A stretch of 64,000 nt of DNA from Promethearchaeia archaeon (GTDB lineage: Archaea; Asgardarchaeota; Lokiarchaeia; Sigyniarchaeales; SOKP01), in contig JAHQWK010000022.1 in NCBI GenBank assembly GCA_029856145.1, positions 61,422-125,421 on the forward strand, written 5' to 3'. Position 1 is the first letter of the stretch, and each line of letters begins with the position of its first letter. A model generated the notes under the pieces. The model had not been told where the DNA came from. It did not search any database and worked only from the letters and a program-made list of their open reading frames with translations. This document shows positions 1 through 8,602 of this stretch, piece after piece. The position numbers were made by a program, and so were the translations under genes.

Positions 1-173
1 AAGAACATAATAGAAATAAATCCAATTTCCAACCCTGCATCTCTGAAGGGAATAAGAGGTGATAAATTTTGACCATAACCTAAAATTCTTGACATTGAAA
101 AAGAAATAACCACCCAGAATAGGCAGTAAACACAAAAAATAATAAGAGATTTTTTATATTTTGAATTTTTCAT
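1..173 (-). CDS. Membrane protein, 5' part only
   Basis: The reading frame starts at the ATG at 173 on the minus strand and runs open off the left edge of the window. A GGAGG Shine-Dalgarno sits about 7 bases upstream, which makes the start convincing. The visible 57 residues begin MKNSKYKKSLIIFCVYCLFW, a short basic stretch followed by a long hydrophobic segment, so this is a signal anchor or first membrane helix. A second hydrophobic stretch begins at the window edge. The fragment is too short for a family assignment. Confidence 0.7.
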   Translation of the reverse strand, partial: MKNSKYKKSLIIFCVYCLFWVVISFSMSRILGYGQNLSPLIPFRDAGLEIGFISIMF

Positions 174-205
174 AAAAAATCCTCCATTTTAATTTTTTAT
201 ATAAT

Positions 206-1219
206 TTATATGATCTCTGAAATAACTTGTTTTATGGTATTATTATTTACAAAGGTTTCAAGTTCTTGAACGCTATTAGGTAATCCTTCTCTAACACCTA
301 TTTCTTTACTTTCTAAGAAACTCATCGCTGTCGCCATTTTTGATGTTTTTTCAAGAGAAAAATTGTTTAAACGAGAGATTAAGATTCCAGCTAAGAAAGC
401 ATCACCTGCTCCTGTTGTATCTTCAACTTTTCCAGCACTATAAACGCCGCTGTTTATAATTATCTTGCCATCCGATATAATTGAACCATTAGGACCATCC
501 GTTATAGAAATCAGTTTTATTCCCATATCTAAGAAATCCTTAATCATAAGAGTTTTTTTACTTTCACCAGTAAACTCTTGAGCTTCTTCTAAATTCATAG
601 ATACAACATCAGAATTAGAAATCAGGACCTTTGCCCAATTTGGGGCATTTTTAATTATTGACATACTCGGAGCTGCAAAGACTATTCCTCCCTTATTTTT
701 TGTAAGAGTAATTGATTTCTCTATAGCTTTACACGCATCCTCAGTAGTTAAAGATGTCCAAGCAAATGCTTTAATATTATTAAATAATTCTTCATTAACG
801 TCTGAAGGTTTTAAGAGATTATTGGCACCTTTATAGGCAAGAATGCTTCGATCTTTTCCCCACGGGGTTTTTAGTATAATTGATAATGCCGTAGTATCTT
901 TGTCAGTCTGAATTACTTGAGAGAGATCTACACCACGTTTTTTCAAATCTGTCAGACAAATTTCTGCTGAAAAATCATTACCCATCACCCCAATATATGC
1001 ACTTTTTAATCCTAACATAGAGCAATTTGCCGCGATATTAGCACCTGAACCTCCTGGTACAAATCTAACGTTCTTAACATTCAATTTACGAGAATATTCA
1101 ATAGCAGTATACTTTTTTATGATCTCTTTATCAAATAATTCAAAGCGTAAGATATCATCGATATCAATTATGATATCTAAAGTATTGCTTCCAATCGTAA
1201 TTAATTCCGGAAAATTCAT
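206..1219 (-). CDS. PfkB-family carbohydrate kinase
   Basis: Sugar or nucleoside kinase of the ribokinase/PfkB family, which transfers phosphate from ATP to a sugar hydroxyl in the cytoplasm. The first family signature is seen near residue 56 (GGSGANIAANCSMLG). The second, DTTGAGDAFLAGIL, lies near residue 268 and contains the catalytic Asp of GAGD. The length of 337 residues is normal for the family. I chose the ATG at 1219; an in-frame GTG lies 9 bases further upstream. The substrate (ribose, fructose, adenosine or other) cannot be told from sequence alone. A 30-bp element repeated upstream of the neighbouring GTPase gene lies about 50 bases upstream of this start, so the two may share regulation. 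Confidence 0.9.
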   Translation of the reverse strand: MNFPELITIGSNTLDIIIDIDDILRFELFDKEIIKKYTAIEYSRKLNVKNVRFVPGGSGANIAANCSMLGLKSAYIGVMGNDFSAEICLTDLKKRGVDLSQVIQTDKDTTALSIILKTPWGKDRSILAYKGANNLLKPSDVNEELFNNIKAFAWTSLTTEDACKAIEKSITLTKNKGGIVFAAPSMSIIKNAPNWAKVLISNSDVVSMNLEEAQEFTGESKKTLMIKDFLDMGIKLISITDGPNGSIISDGKIIINSGVYSAGKVEDTTGAGDAFLAGILISRLNNFSLEKTSKMATAMSFLESKEIGVREGLPNSVQELETFVNNNTIKQVISEII

Positions 1220-1270
1220 AATTATCACTAAATAAATACATAAATTTGATATATAGAATAAGTTTAAAAT

Positions 1271-1300
1271 AGAAAATAGTCTTTTAATAATTTTGCTAAG
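1271..1300. repeat. 30-bp direct repeat, copy 1
   Basis: This 30-bp stretch matches 2027-2056 at 28 of 30 positions, in the same orientation. It lies just upstream of the PfkB gene and downstream of the GTPase gene, both on the minus strand. Read on the minus strand it begins CTTAGCAAAAT. It may be a shared promoter or operator element. Confidence 0.6.
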
Positions 1301-1357
1301 AATGGATTTTTATAGAATTTAAAGTATAGCCTAATAATTATTTCTCTTTACTTGATC

Positions 1358-1909
1358 TTATAGTCTTTCTTTATTATTGTTAATAATATTTCCCATTTTC
1401 TTTATCATGCGATGTGTAAGTTCGAGAAAAGCAATTTCAACATTTTCTCCTGTTTTCGCTGAGGTTTCAATATATAAACAACCTTCGTTCTTTGCATATT
1501 CTTCTACTTCATTTCTATCTATAATCTGACCAATTTCAGGTATTAAATCGGATTTATTGCCTATAATCACTTTAGGTATGTCATCATTTAATATACTACG
1601 CATTTCTGAAAGCCAAGTTTTCATGCTTGAAAATGTATGTTGTCTTGAAAGATCAAATCCAAGCAATGCACCAAATGCACCTTCATAAAAGCTACGATGG
1701 AGAAATTTGAATCTTTCTTGGCCGCCTATATCCCATATGTGGAGTTTTGCAAATTTTGATGGCTCATATTCCAAAGTTTTCGTTAAGAAATCAACGCCTA
1801 TCGTCAATTTGTACTTCAAATCAAATTCGTTATGCACAAATCTATTTAGTAGACTCGTTTTACCTACAGCAGCGGGTCCGACAATAATAACTTTAAAGGA
1901 TAATTCCAT
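1358..1909 (-). CDS. Rab/Ras-like small GTPase
   Basis: Small GTPase of the Ras superfamily, 183 residues, closest in pattern to the Rab/Ras-type GTPases that are abundant in Asgard archaea. All GTP-binding motifs are intact: G1 GPAAVGKTS (residues 11-19), switch-I Thr36, G3 WDIGGQ (59-64) with the catalytic Gln, G4 NKSD (118-121) and G5 ETSAK (148-152). The usual DTAGQ reads DIGGQ. There is no C-terminal cysteine, so classical prenylation is not expected. It sits immediately downstream of the ESCRT-III gene on the same strand, with a spacer of about 180 bases carrying the second copy of the 30-bp repeat. A role in membrane traffic or ESCRT control is inference from context. Confidence 0.93.
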   Translation of the reverse strand: MELSFKVIIVGPAAVGKTSLLNRFVHNEFDLKYKLTIGVDFLTKTLEYEPSKFAKLHIWDIGGQERFKFLHRSFYEGAFGALLGFDLSRQHTFSSMKTWLSEMRSILNDDIPKVIIGNKSDLIPEIGQIIDRNEVEEYAKNEGCLYIETSAKTGENVEIAFLELTHRMIKKMGNIINNNKERL

Positions 1910-2026
1910 TTTGCTTTCAATAAGTTTAGAATTAGATTAATAGTGATTGATTATCTTTTTAAATTTAATCAAAAGTGAACTTTCATATATAGTAATATCA
2001 AAAATTATAAGAAAATTCGATAAAAA

Positions 2027-2056
2027 AGAAAATAGCCTTTTAATTATTTTGCTAAG
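2027..2056. repeat. 30-bp direct repeat, copy 2
   Basis: Second copy of the element at 1271-1300, with 28 of 30 identical bases. It lies between the ESCRT-III stop codon and the GTPase start, about 120 bases upstream of the GTPase ATG. The two copies therefore bracket the GTPase gene, and each precedes a minus-strand gene. Confidence 0.6.
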
Positions 2057-2092
2057 ATGTACTTCTCAGAGAAGGAAAAAAAAATAATTCAT

Positions 2093-2725
2093 TTATTCAT
2101 CTGATTTAAGACGATTTAACTCTTTCTCTAATTCGGCTATTTTTTCATCAGAACCGGCACTAGGTAATGCTACACCCATTTCCACTTGGATTTCAGCATC
2201 TATTTCACCCAGAACATCCTTAATATCCGTATCAGTAACTGCTGTGTCAACCATTATATCGCTTATTCCATCGGTTGTGATTTCCTCTGTAACCGCAAAA
2301 TCTTCCATATCTACTCCAATCGAGGTCATTAATTCCGTAAGTTGTGGTATAGATAACTGATTCTTTAATGCACCTAGACTTACTGCAATCCCCTTCATTA
2401 CTTCAGCAACATCTTTTACCGCTGTGGCTTGTTCTAATTTAAATACCATTCCTTCAAGGTTAGTTCTGAATAAATCTATCGCCCTGGCCTGTTTTTTTAC
2501 TTGGAGATAGTTTCTCGCGTGAAATTCTGAACCTTGCATATCACCTTGCTTTCGAAGATTTACAGCTTTATCTCTAGCTAGCTTTGCTGACATTTCCATT
2601 TTTTTAGTTTGTCTCATTAGTCGTTTATTGAAAACTTTCAATTTGACTGTTGCGGATCGAACGGTATCCTTTTTCTTACCACCTGATAGAAAATTAGTTA
2701 AATCTTTTAGAAAACCCATATTCAT
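2093..2725 (-). CDS. ESCRT-III (Snf7/Vps2-like) filament protein
   Basis: A 210-residue, mostly helical protein with a strongly basic N-terminal half and an acidic C-terminal half, the signature of ESCRT-III subunits that polymerise on membranes. It begins MNMGFLKDLTNFLSGGKKKD, which resembles the N-terminal membrane-inserting helix of the family. The tail contains LEKELNRLK, close to the MIM1 motif (LxxRLxxLK, with Glu in place of Arg) that binds the MIT domain of Vps4. The start was chosen at the ATG at 2725; an ATG at 2719 is also possible. It is divergent from the MIT-containing Vps4 gene and shares its promoter region. Only one ESCRT-III paralogue is present here; Asgard archaea usually have a second elsewhere. 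Confidence 0.9.
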   Translation of the reverse strand: MNMGFLKDLTNFLSGGKKKDTVRSATVKLKVFNKRLMRQTKKMEMSAKLARDKAVNLRKQGDMQGSEFHARNYLQVKKQARAIDLFRTNLEGMVFKLEQATAVKDVAEVMKGIAVSLGALKNQLSIPQLTELMTSIGVDMEDFAVTEEITTDGISDIMVDTAVTDTDIKDVLGEIDAEIQVEMGVALPSAGSDEKIAELEKELNRLKSDE

Positions 2726-2927
2726 CAAAAATTATTAGTAATTATATAATATATATAAAACTTCGGTCTTATATAATTGTTTTTGGAGACCAATAATTAT
2801 ATATTATATGTAGAGATTAGCCTCGTTGGTTAAACCGTAAATTTGATATATTCAGATTAAATTATTAAATATATTTATACTAATTTAGATTAGCTATAAA
2901 TAGTATAATTATTTTAATATAGTTATC
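2726..2927. promoter_or_regulatory. Divergent promoter region of ESCRT-III and Vps4
   Basis: The 200-base spacer between two divergent ESCRT genes is very AT-rich with several TATA-like stretches on both strands. It also holds two short inverted repeats: GGTCT (2765-2769) with AGACC (2787-2791), and GGTTAAACC at 2828-2836. These stand out against the AT-rich background and could be operator sites that co-ordinate both genes. This is inference from position and symmetry only. Confidence 0.4.
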
Positions 2928-4139
2928 ATGTCATCAGTAGATTCGAAACTTTATCAGTATGCCGTTCAAACGGCGAAGGAGGCAGTTGCTTTAGATAATC
3001 AGGGCAAGTACCGGCAGGCGATGAATAAGTACTATCGTGCAGCGGAAATTTTGATGCAATTTATGCAATACAATAAAAATCCTCAAATGAGAAAGCTGTG
3101 TCAAAGAAATATTGAAGAATATGTTGATCGCGCAAAAATTCTAAAATCCCATTTGGGTGGTCCTAGAAGTGCAAGATACATTACTAAATCCAGTGAGTCA
3201 AAAGCAGGTGCTGTAGATTCTGAATCCGGTGCTGTATCTTCAGAAGAACAGGAACTTATTGATACAATATCAGGAACAATCATTACAGAATCTCCTAATA
3301 TAAAATGGGACGATATTGCTGGTTTGGAAAATGTTAAGCAAGCTTTAAGGGAAGCAATAGTTTTACCTATAGCAAAACCACAATTATTTACAGGTGCTAG
3401 AAAACCTTGGGCTGGAATTTTGTTATTTGGTCCACCTGGATGTGGAAAGACATTGTTGGCTAAAGCAGCCGCTACGGAGTGTAAAGCAACTTTTTTTAGT
3501 GCATCATCTGCAGATTTATTAAGTAAATGGTTAGGGGAAAGTGAAAAATTAATAAGTTCCTTATTTAAAGTTGCCCGATTAAAGGCACCTAGTTTGATAT
3601 TTATGGATGAGATAGATTCAGTTGCAACTAAACGAGGAGAAGGAGCGGAGAGTGGAGGTGAGAGAAGAGTTAAAACACAGCTCTTAAGCGAAATACAAGG
3701 GTTAAAATCAACTCATGATAAACCTTTATTGGTTTTAGGGGCAACTAATCGTCCTTGGGATATTGATAATGCTATGCTAAGTAGATTTGAGAAAAGAGTG
3801 CAAGTCCCTCTTCCTGATTTAAAAGCAAGAGCGGGAATCTTTAAAATTCATACAGAGGGAGTGGATTCTGCATTAACAGATGAGGACTTTGTAGAATTGG
3901 CAGTAAGAACAGAAGGGTATTCGGGTAGAGATATAGCAAATATTTGTCGTGAAGTAATAATGTTACCTGTGCGTGAGTTAGACATGAGTGGACTTTTAGA
4001 AGATTCTAATAAAGAAGTTATTATAAGAGATATAGATTTAAAAGATTTTAAAAAAACTCTTAAAAAAGTCAAACCAATGACAAATAAAGCATTATTAAAG
4101 CAATATAACGATTGGGCAGAGGAGTTCGGAGAAATATAA
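2928..4139 (+). CDS. vps4: Vps4-like AAA ATPase with MIT domain
   Basis: AAA ATPase that disassembles ESCRT-III filaments. Residues 5-76 form an N-terminal three-helix MIT domain, which binds C-terminal motifs of ESCRT-III. An acidic/serine linker follows (about 80-120). The AAA module has Walker A GPPGCGKT (168-175), Walker B LIFMDEID (223-230), sensor 1 GATNRPWDID (271-280) and SRFEKR (285-290) in the arginine-finger region. The C-terminal tail has the Vps4-like helical end. The length of 403 residues is close to the eukaryotic proteins. The next gene (Vps25-like) begins about 10 bases after the stop, so the two are co-transcribed. Confidence 0.95.
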   Translation: MSSVDSKLYQYAVQTAKEAVALDNQGKYRQAMNKYYRAAEILMQFMQYNKNPQMRKLCQRNIEEYVDRAKILKSHLGGPRSARYITKSSESKAGAVDSESGAVSSEEQELIDTISGTIITESPNIKWDDIAGLENVKQALREAIVLPIAKPQLFTGARKPWAGILLFGPPGCGKTLLAKAAATECKATFFSASSADLLSKWLGESEKLISSLFKVARLKAPSLIFMDEIDSVATKRGEGAESGGERRVKTQLLSEIQGLKSTHDKPLLVLGATNRPWDIDNAMLSRFEKRVQVPLPDLKARAGIFKIHTEGVDSALTDEDFVELAVRTEGYSGRDIANICREVIMLPVRELDMSGLLEDSNKEVIIRDIDLKDFKKTLKKVKPMTNKALLKQYNDWAEEFGEI

Positions 4140-4148
4140 TACATTTTG

Positions 4149-5051
4149 ATGGTTAAAATGGAAAGACAGAGAGAAAAACCTACGGAAATTCCTAAGGAAG
4201 TTAAAGAAAAAGCAGAAAAGGAGTTAGAAGAATTAAGGAAAGAGCTCGCTAGATTAAGAAATTTAAAAAAAGAGAAGGAACAATTGGAAATTGAAGCAAC
4301 TCAAAAACAAATCATTAAAGAAGAAGATATTAAATCTACTGAATTAAATTATATAGAAGAACAGTTTGATAAACTGGAAAATATATTATCTTCTAAATTA
4401 GGTGAAATAGATCAAAAATTATACCGTCAGCATGCTGAACAAGTCGAAGAAGAACTACAAACCCTCGAAGAAGAAATTCTTGGTGAAAAGGGTTTAATAG
4501 AGAAGAAATTAACAGCTTATGAAAATTTATTGAAGGCTTATCCTTGGCTTGAGGAAGAACGTAAAAAATTTATGTACTCAATGCCAAATAAAAAGGTAAA
4601 TAAAAATGATTATACTTCTTGGAAAATAGAGTGGGCAAAAGTTCTTTTTGATTACGCTAGATTTGCTGTTCTTCATATTATTTATATTAGAGAAGTAAGT
4701 TCTCAAAAACCATTTTCTAATTTCACTAAAAGAGAACATTATATACTAGAAATCGTTGAAGAATTAATTAGTCAAAATCAAGCGAAATGGCTCTCAAAAG
4801 AGAAGAATAGACTAAGAGTATACTGGAAAACTCTCGAAGCGTGGTCAGATGAAATTTACAAATGGTGTTATGAGAATGGAAAGATCGAGCCGATAATGAT
4901 TTATGAATTAAGAGAAGCAGCACAAGAAGATTTTAGTTCACTCCCACTTGAGGATCTGGAAGAAATATTTAAAATTTTAGCTAAAAATCGAAAAGCTAAA
5001 ATCCTAAAAATGGAAAACGGACAATTAGCATTTAAAATTAGATTAGAGTAA
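4149..5051 (+). CDS. vps25: Vps25-like ESCRT-II subunit with coiled-coil N-terminus
   Basis: Residues 1-120 are a charged Lys/Glu coiled coil. Residues 150-300 match the two winged helices of Vps25, the ESCRT-II subunit that recruits ESCRT-III. The pattern WLSKEKNRLRVYWKTLEAW, then IYKWCYENG, then IYELREA follows the eukaryotic order WLDKSK..IMW..P.EW / IYQWV...G / YEL. The ending KAKILKMENGQLAFKI matches the Vps25 C-terminus. Eukaryotic Vps25 is about 175 residues and has no such N-terminal coiled coil, so the extension is a notable addition. Start is the ATG at 4149; a TTG lies one codon upstream. It is the second gene of an operon with vps4. Confidence 0.85.
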   Translation: MVKMERQREKPTEIPKEVKEKAEKELEELRKELARLRNLKKEKEQLEIEATQKQIIKEEDIKSTELNYIEEQFDKLENILSSKLGEIDQKLYRQHAEQVEEELQTLEEEILGEKGLIEKKLTAYENLLKAYPWLEEERKKFMYSMPNKKVNKNDYTSWKIEWAKVLFDYARFAVLHIIYIREVSSQKPFSNFTKREHYILEIVEELISQNQAKWLSKEKNRLRVYWKTLEAWSDEIYKWCYENGKIEPIMIYELREAAQEDFSSLPLEDLEEIFKILAKNRKAKILKMENGQLAFKIRLE

Positions 5052-5066
5052 TACAATCCACTTTTT

Positions 5067-5780
5067 TTATAAAGATGGGAAATACCATTGTTTCCCTGTT
5101 AAAATATTTTCCCTGAATTTCGCAATACCTGTTTTTTCAAGTGATTCCAAGGCTCTAATAGCACGATCTTGGGACCATTCCAAATTAGCACACACATCTT
5201 CTAAAGTAAGGACTCCTTTTTCTTTCGCTAATTCTACAACTTTAGATTCATCACCAGTGTATTGAATTGGAAAAAACCGTATGATAACTGCTCCTGAATC
5301 CAATCGAGTAATATCCTCAATTACTCTTGTTTTTTTCAAAAGTCTCAAAGCCTTCTCAACATCCTTAATATCTACATTTCCTTTCAAAATTCCTGTATTT
5401 ATTAATTCAAATACTTCTGATAATGGAATTATTCCGCCTGTTTCTTCCTTACTCATCAAGACTCTCTGATATGCCAACATCCCTAATTTCTGAGGGTCAA
5501 TTTTTGAGAATTTTCTCATTACGTCATGTTCTGTTATTTGTTCAGTAATAATCTTTGAAGAAGGAATGTTATATTTTTTTTGTAATTCTTTAATTTCTCG
5601 TCTTAACTCTGGTGTTAGAGCTAATAAAACACCATGTTTCTTTGCTAAATCTCGAAGTCTATCTTTTGTAAACTTTTCAACAGAGGCTTTTGCTTCCATA
5701 TCTTTCATTTTAAGTTCGGCTGCCTTCTTTTTCATAGCTTCTTTTAAATCAATCTCATCTTCTATCTTTCGAATGCCCAT
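5067..5780 (-). CDS. vps22: Vps22/EAP30-like ESCRT-II subunit
   Basis: A 237-residue protein of the EAP30 (Vps22/SNF8-Vps36) family. The N-terminal helices are charged (residues 1-45) and two winged-helix domains follow. The C-terminal end (..RAIRALESLEKTGIAKF.. then QWYFPSL) closely follows the SNF8 ending (RALDKLLREGLAW..YWFPSL). It should pair with the Vps25-like protein encoded convergently 15 bases away to form ESCRT-II. Eukaryotic ESCRT-II also has Vps36, which is not seen here, so an Asgard version with two Vps22 copies or another partner is possible. Confidence 0.88.
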   Translation of the reverse strand: MGIRKIEDEIDLKEAMKKKAAELKMKDMEAKASVEKFTKDRLRDLAKKHGVLLALTPELRREIKELQKKYNIPSSKIITEQITEHDVMRKFSKIDPQKLGMLAYQRVLMSKEETGGIIPLSEVFELINTGILKGNVDIKDVEKALRLLKKTRVIEDITRLDSGAVIIRFFPIQYTGDESKVVELAKEKGVLTLEDVCANLEWSQDRAIRALESLEKTGIAKFRENILTGKQWYFPSL

Positions 5781-5853
5781 TTTTAGATAACACTATTTTT
5801 TAATACCTTTATTGATTAATAATAATAAAACTTCTTAATTCTTTCTATTTTAA

Positions 5854-6441
5854 ATGAGTATGATTGAATCTTCTAATTTTAGGGAAATTAATAAAATCGA
5901 AAGAGAAATCATTTTTCAATCACTCTCCAAAATATCTACCAATATTTTCCAATTCTTAATAAGATCTAAGAATAAGTTATATATTTCATTAAAGGATTCA
6001 AAATCAAGGACCAATTTCCCTAACATTTATTTAAGCTCGATTTATTTTGAGAAAGAAATAGATATAGTTAAGTCTAAAAAAGAAATTTGTTCAGTTGGTA
6101 TATATTTTGGATTTATCAAAAAAGGAAACTTTCATTTAAGTTTAGAGGGCGCAGAATTTCTAAATAAACAAGGGATATTGTCTGATGTTAAATGTTTATA
6201 TGTTAACAAGAAGGGAGAAAAATCTATTTTATATGGAAATAATATTTTAAAGAATATGGTTATCAAAACACCCTCTAATCTACAAAAAGATGATTTCCTA
6301 TTAATCTTCAATGATTTGAATGAAATTTTAGCTATAGCTCAATCCAAAATTGAAAGCAATATTATACAAAACCTTAAACCCAAAGATATTGTTGCTCTCA
6401 ATATGAGTGATAAGGGTACCTATTTAAGAGAAAAACAATAA
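5854..6441 (+). CDS. Nip7-like ribosome biogenesis protein (PUA domain)
   Basis: 195-residue protein with the Nip7/UPF0113 layout: an alpha/beta N-terminal domain (1-110) and a C-terminal PUA RNA-binding domain (about 115-190). The PUA part shows YGNNILKNMVIK and a DKGTYLRE ending, comparable to YGN.VLKS and GEYVR in Nip7. Nip7 helps pre-rRNA processing and large or small subunit assembly in archaea and eukaryotes. It is divergent from vps22, with a 73-base spacer containing the promoters. The assignment is by motif and length; another PUA-domain family is the main alternative. Confidence 0.75.
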   Translation: MSMIESSNFREINKIEREIIFQSLSKISTNIFQFLIRSKNKLYISLKDSKSRTNFPNIYLSSIYFEKEIDIVKSKKEICSVGIYFGFIKKGNFHLSLEGAEFLNKQGILSDVKCLYVNKKGEKSILYGNNILKNMVIKTPSNLQKDDFLLIFNDLNEILAIAQSKIESNIIQNLKPKDIVALNMSDKGTYLREKQ

Positions 6442-6466
6442 AAAAAAAGAAGAGTTAGGATTTTAA

Positions 6467-8206
6467 TTATTTTTTATATTTTTTAATTAGGATTAGTGTT
6501 ACTAAACCTGTTACACTCAGCAACAGAACTATACTAAATCCAGGTATCGGTGGTAGTATAGAAGGTATCTCTACTAATATTACCAGAAGTTCATTTTCAG
6601 ATTCAACATTTCCTACAGCATCAACTGCTTGATATGTGATAAGATAATAGCCATAACTGTAGCTAGATAAGTCAAAAGAGCCAGTATAATCGTACCAAAT
6701 AGAATTATTAATTTTATATCTTAATACAGAGACACCAGATCCTGAACCGTCATTAGCAGCAAGTGAAAAAGTTGTTGTTTTGTTCACTATATTAGGAGTT
6801 ATGTATGGTATAAAAGATATACTTGAAGTAGGCGGTGTAAGATCTTTTTGAATAATAACATCGTCAAAACTCTCTAATCCCCCTGTATCATTTATATAAA
6901 ATCTGATCGTCACCGGTCCACCCCCTAACTTGTCCCACTCTATTTGATCTATTTTACCAGTTAACCCGCTAAATATTGTTTCATTTGTTCCAGGACCCAA
7001 ATGATACCATGTTGTGTCTAAATTTAGTTCAGTTAAGGAAATCTGGAAATCTGGAGATATACTACCGAAAAACTCATCTGGAGAAGGAGAAACTATATTA
7101 ATATCGGGAATTATCGTATCAATTAAGAAAGATCTAATTGTAGAATGGTATTTATTACTAAGAGAATCTTCTCCAAATACTTGAATTGTATGGTGTCCAT
7201 CATTCGGTATTGGGATAGTAGTATTTCCTATAATTTTTAATTCATTTTGTCCATCTAAAGAATAACTCATTAAATCAAGAATATTTGGGCTTTCAAAATC
7301 AAGTAATAATCCTTCTTCAATATTATCACCTAATATATACCCATCTTGAAGCCCTGTAATGCTAAAAGCATCCAAGTAATGAGAAACATCAGATTGAGAT
7401 TCAGTTGATAATACATGATACCTGTATGGACCTCCTGTGGGGTGCGAAGTTAATAAATCTAAATCTGCGGAAACGTAAATCATATCACCAGTATCATTAT
7501 AGATTCGGAATCTAAATTGATTTGTCCCTAATCCAGCATATCCACCATCACAAGAAATATCTATAGAATAACGATACCATTTATCCCATTCATGATACAC
7601 TCCCGTACCAAACTCTCCAGTAGCAGGAGTGATCCTTATTTCAGGATCATTTGTAGTTCCGTATGAGTCCCATTCAAATTGTACCATACTTCCCAGATCT
7701 CCTATAATCTGAAAATAACTATGCCAATAAGTCCCTGAGTGTGTGTTGCATGCCCAGAATTCAATAGTACAATTACGACATATCTCTGAACCTTCGCTTG
7801 TAAAATTAAGCCTTCCATGGGTTGTTCCACTGCTGGTTCGATCATAGGTTTTGAACACCTTATTATGGGTATTTCCCGCGCTATCAGTGTAGCTATCTTC
7901 AACTCTAGCATAAGAGCCAGGACCATCCGGAGTTGTACCTCCCGCAGCATAGTCACAATAAGAAGGTAAAACACCATTAGGTGTTTCTTCAAACCCAAAT
8001 GTTCCAGGATAATAACCTTCCATTGGCTCAGAGTAAGTTTTATTTTCAGGAGTATTTATATCTATATTTTGGCTAAGTTTTGGAGTCTGTTTTAGATTTT
8101 GAGTGATTAGTATATTTCCAGATAAAATCAAAGGACTAAACGCAGTTAAACATAGAACTAAAATTAATACTAAAGTTGTTTTCTTTTTTCTTTTTGAATT
8201 TACCAA
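6467..8206 (-). CDS. Secreted surface protein with C-terminal membrane anchor
   Basis: 579-residue protein with an N-terminal signal peptide (residues 9-32, hydrophobic after KRKKK) and a C-terminal anchor: PPIPGFSIVLLLSVTGL followed by KKYKK. The PGF-type motif before the last helix resembles archaeal PGF-CTERM sorting signals. The middle has a jelly-roll-like, aromatic- and Gly-rich region (about 60-290) that could bind sugars. It is followed by Ig-like or Big-like beta repeats (about 330-540) with the pattern IDTIIPDINIVSP / KDLTPPTSSISF. The start is a TTG at 8206, supported by GGTGA 6 bases upstream. Likely a cell-envelope protein; no enzyme motif is recognised. Confidence 0.8.
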   Translation of the reverse strand: MVNSKRKKKTTLVLILVLCLTAFSPLILSGNILITQNLKQTPKLSQNIDINTPENKTYSEPMEGYYPGTFGFEETPNGVLPSYCDYAAGGTTPDGPGSYARVEDSYTDSAGNTHNKVFKTYDRTSSGTTHGRLNFTSEGSEICRNCTIEFWACNTHSGTYWHSYFQIIGDLGSMVQFEWDSYGTTNDPEIRITPATGEFGTGVYHEWDKWYRYSIDISCDGGYAGLGTNQFRFRIYNDTGDMIYVSADLDLLTSHPTGGPYRYHVLSTESQSDVSHYLDAFSITGLQDGYILGDNIEEGLLLDFESPNILDLMSYSLDGQNELKIIGNTTIPIPNDGHHTIQVFGEDSLSNKYHSTIRSFLIDTIIPDINIVSPSPDEFFGSISPDFQISLTELNLDTTWYHLGPGTNETIFSGLTGKIDQIEWDKLGGGPVTIRFYINDTGGLESFDDVIIQKDLTPPTSSISFIPYITPNIVNKTTTFSLAANDGSGSGVSVLRYKINNSIWYDYTGSFDLSSYSYGYYLITYQAVDAVGNVESENELLVILVEIPSILPPIPGFSIVLLLSVTGLVTLILIKKYKK

Positions 8207-8327
8207 TTGGTTTCACCAATAATATTTTTAGGGTAATTTTGTTTTTCAAATTATTAATTTCGGATTTCGCGTTATTTTCGCTATAAAATCATAACAAAAA
8301 TAGGCTTATAATTATACATGACTAATT

Positions 8328-8361
8328 TTAATATAAAATCACTAGGACCAAATTTTGACAA
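8328..8361. repeat. 34-bp direct repeat, copy 1
   Basis: Matches 8477-8510 at 33 of 34 positions in the same orientation. The core reads ATCACTAGGACCAAATTTT. The copies are 149 bases apart. Such conservation in non-coding DNA suggests a protein-binding site, a recent duplication, or the remains of a small mobile sequence. Confidence 0.75.
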
Positions 8362-8476
8362 ATTAAATGGTTTTAGTATAAATAGAACTCTTAAATAGAT
8401 TAAAGGGAGGATTTCACCCTAACTTCCCTAATTTACTTAATAATATTAACTAATTCAAAAATCATTATTTATTTAG

Positions 8477-8510
8477 TTAATATAAAATCACTAGGACCAA
8501 ATTTTTACAA
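8477..8510. repeat. 34-bp direct repeat, copy 2
   Basis: Second copy of the repeat at 8328-8361, differing at one base (T for G near the end). It lies about 270 bases upstream of the TTG start of the surface protein. Confidence 0.75.
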
Positions 8511-8602
8511 GAATATTAAAAGAATATCTAAGAGGCTTTATACTAAAGAAAGAGAATAATAAATTCAATGTTTAAACGTGCATACTATTGTTTGTTTCTT
8601 CC

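Larger units (their letters stand above)
8207..8602. other. Gene-free spacer with two long direct repeats
   Basis: About 395 bases without a credible gene. It lies upstream of the surface-protein gene and downstream of the 7-TM protein gene. It contains two nearly identical 34-bp direct repeats (listed separately). The rest is AT-rich. Translation in six frames gives only short open stretches. Confidence 0.6.

Noticed and set aside
7702..7998. 98-codon minus-strand frame inside the surface protein gene
   Set aside because: It overlaps the larger gene in another frame and has no supporting features.
8328..8510. CRISPR array
   Set aside because: Only two copies, the spacing is irregular for an array, and there are no cas genes.
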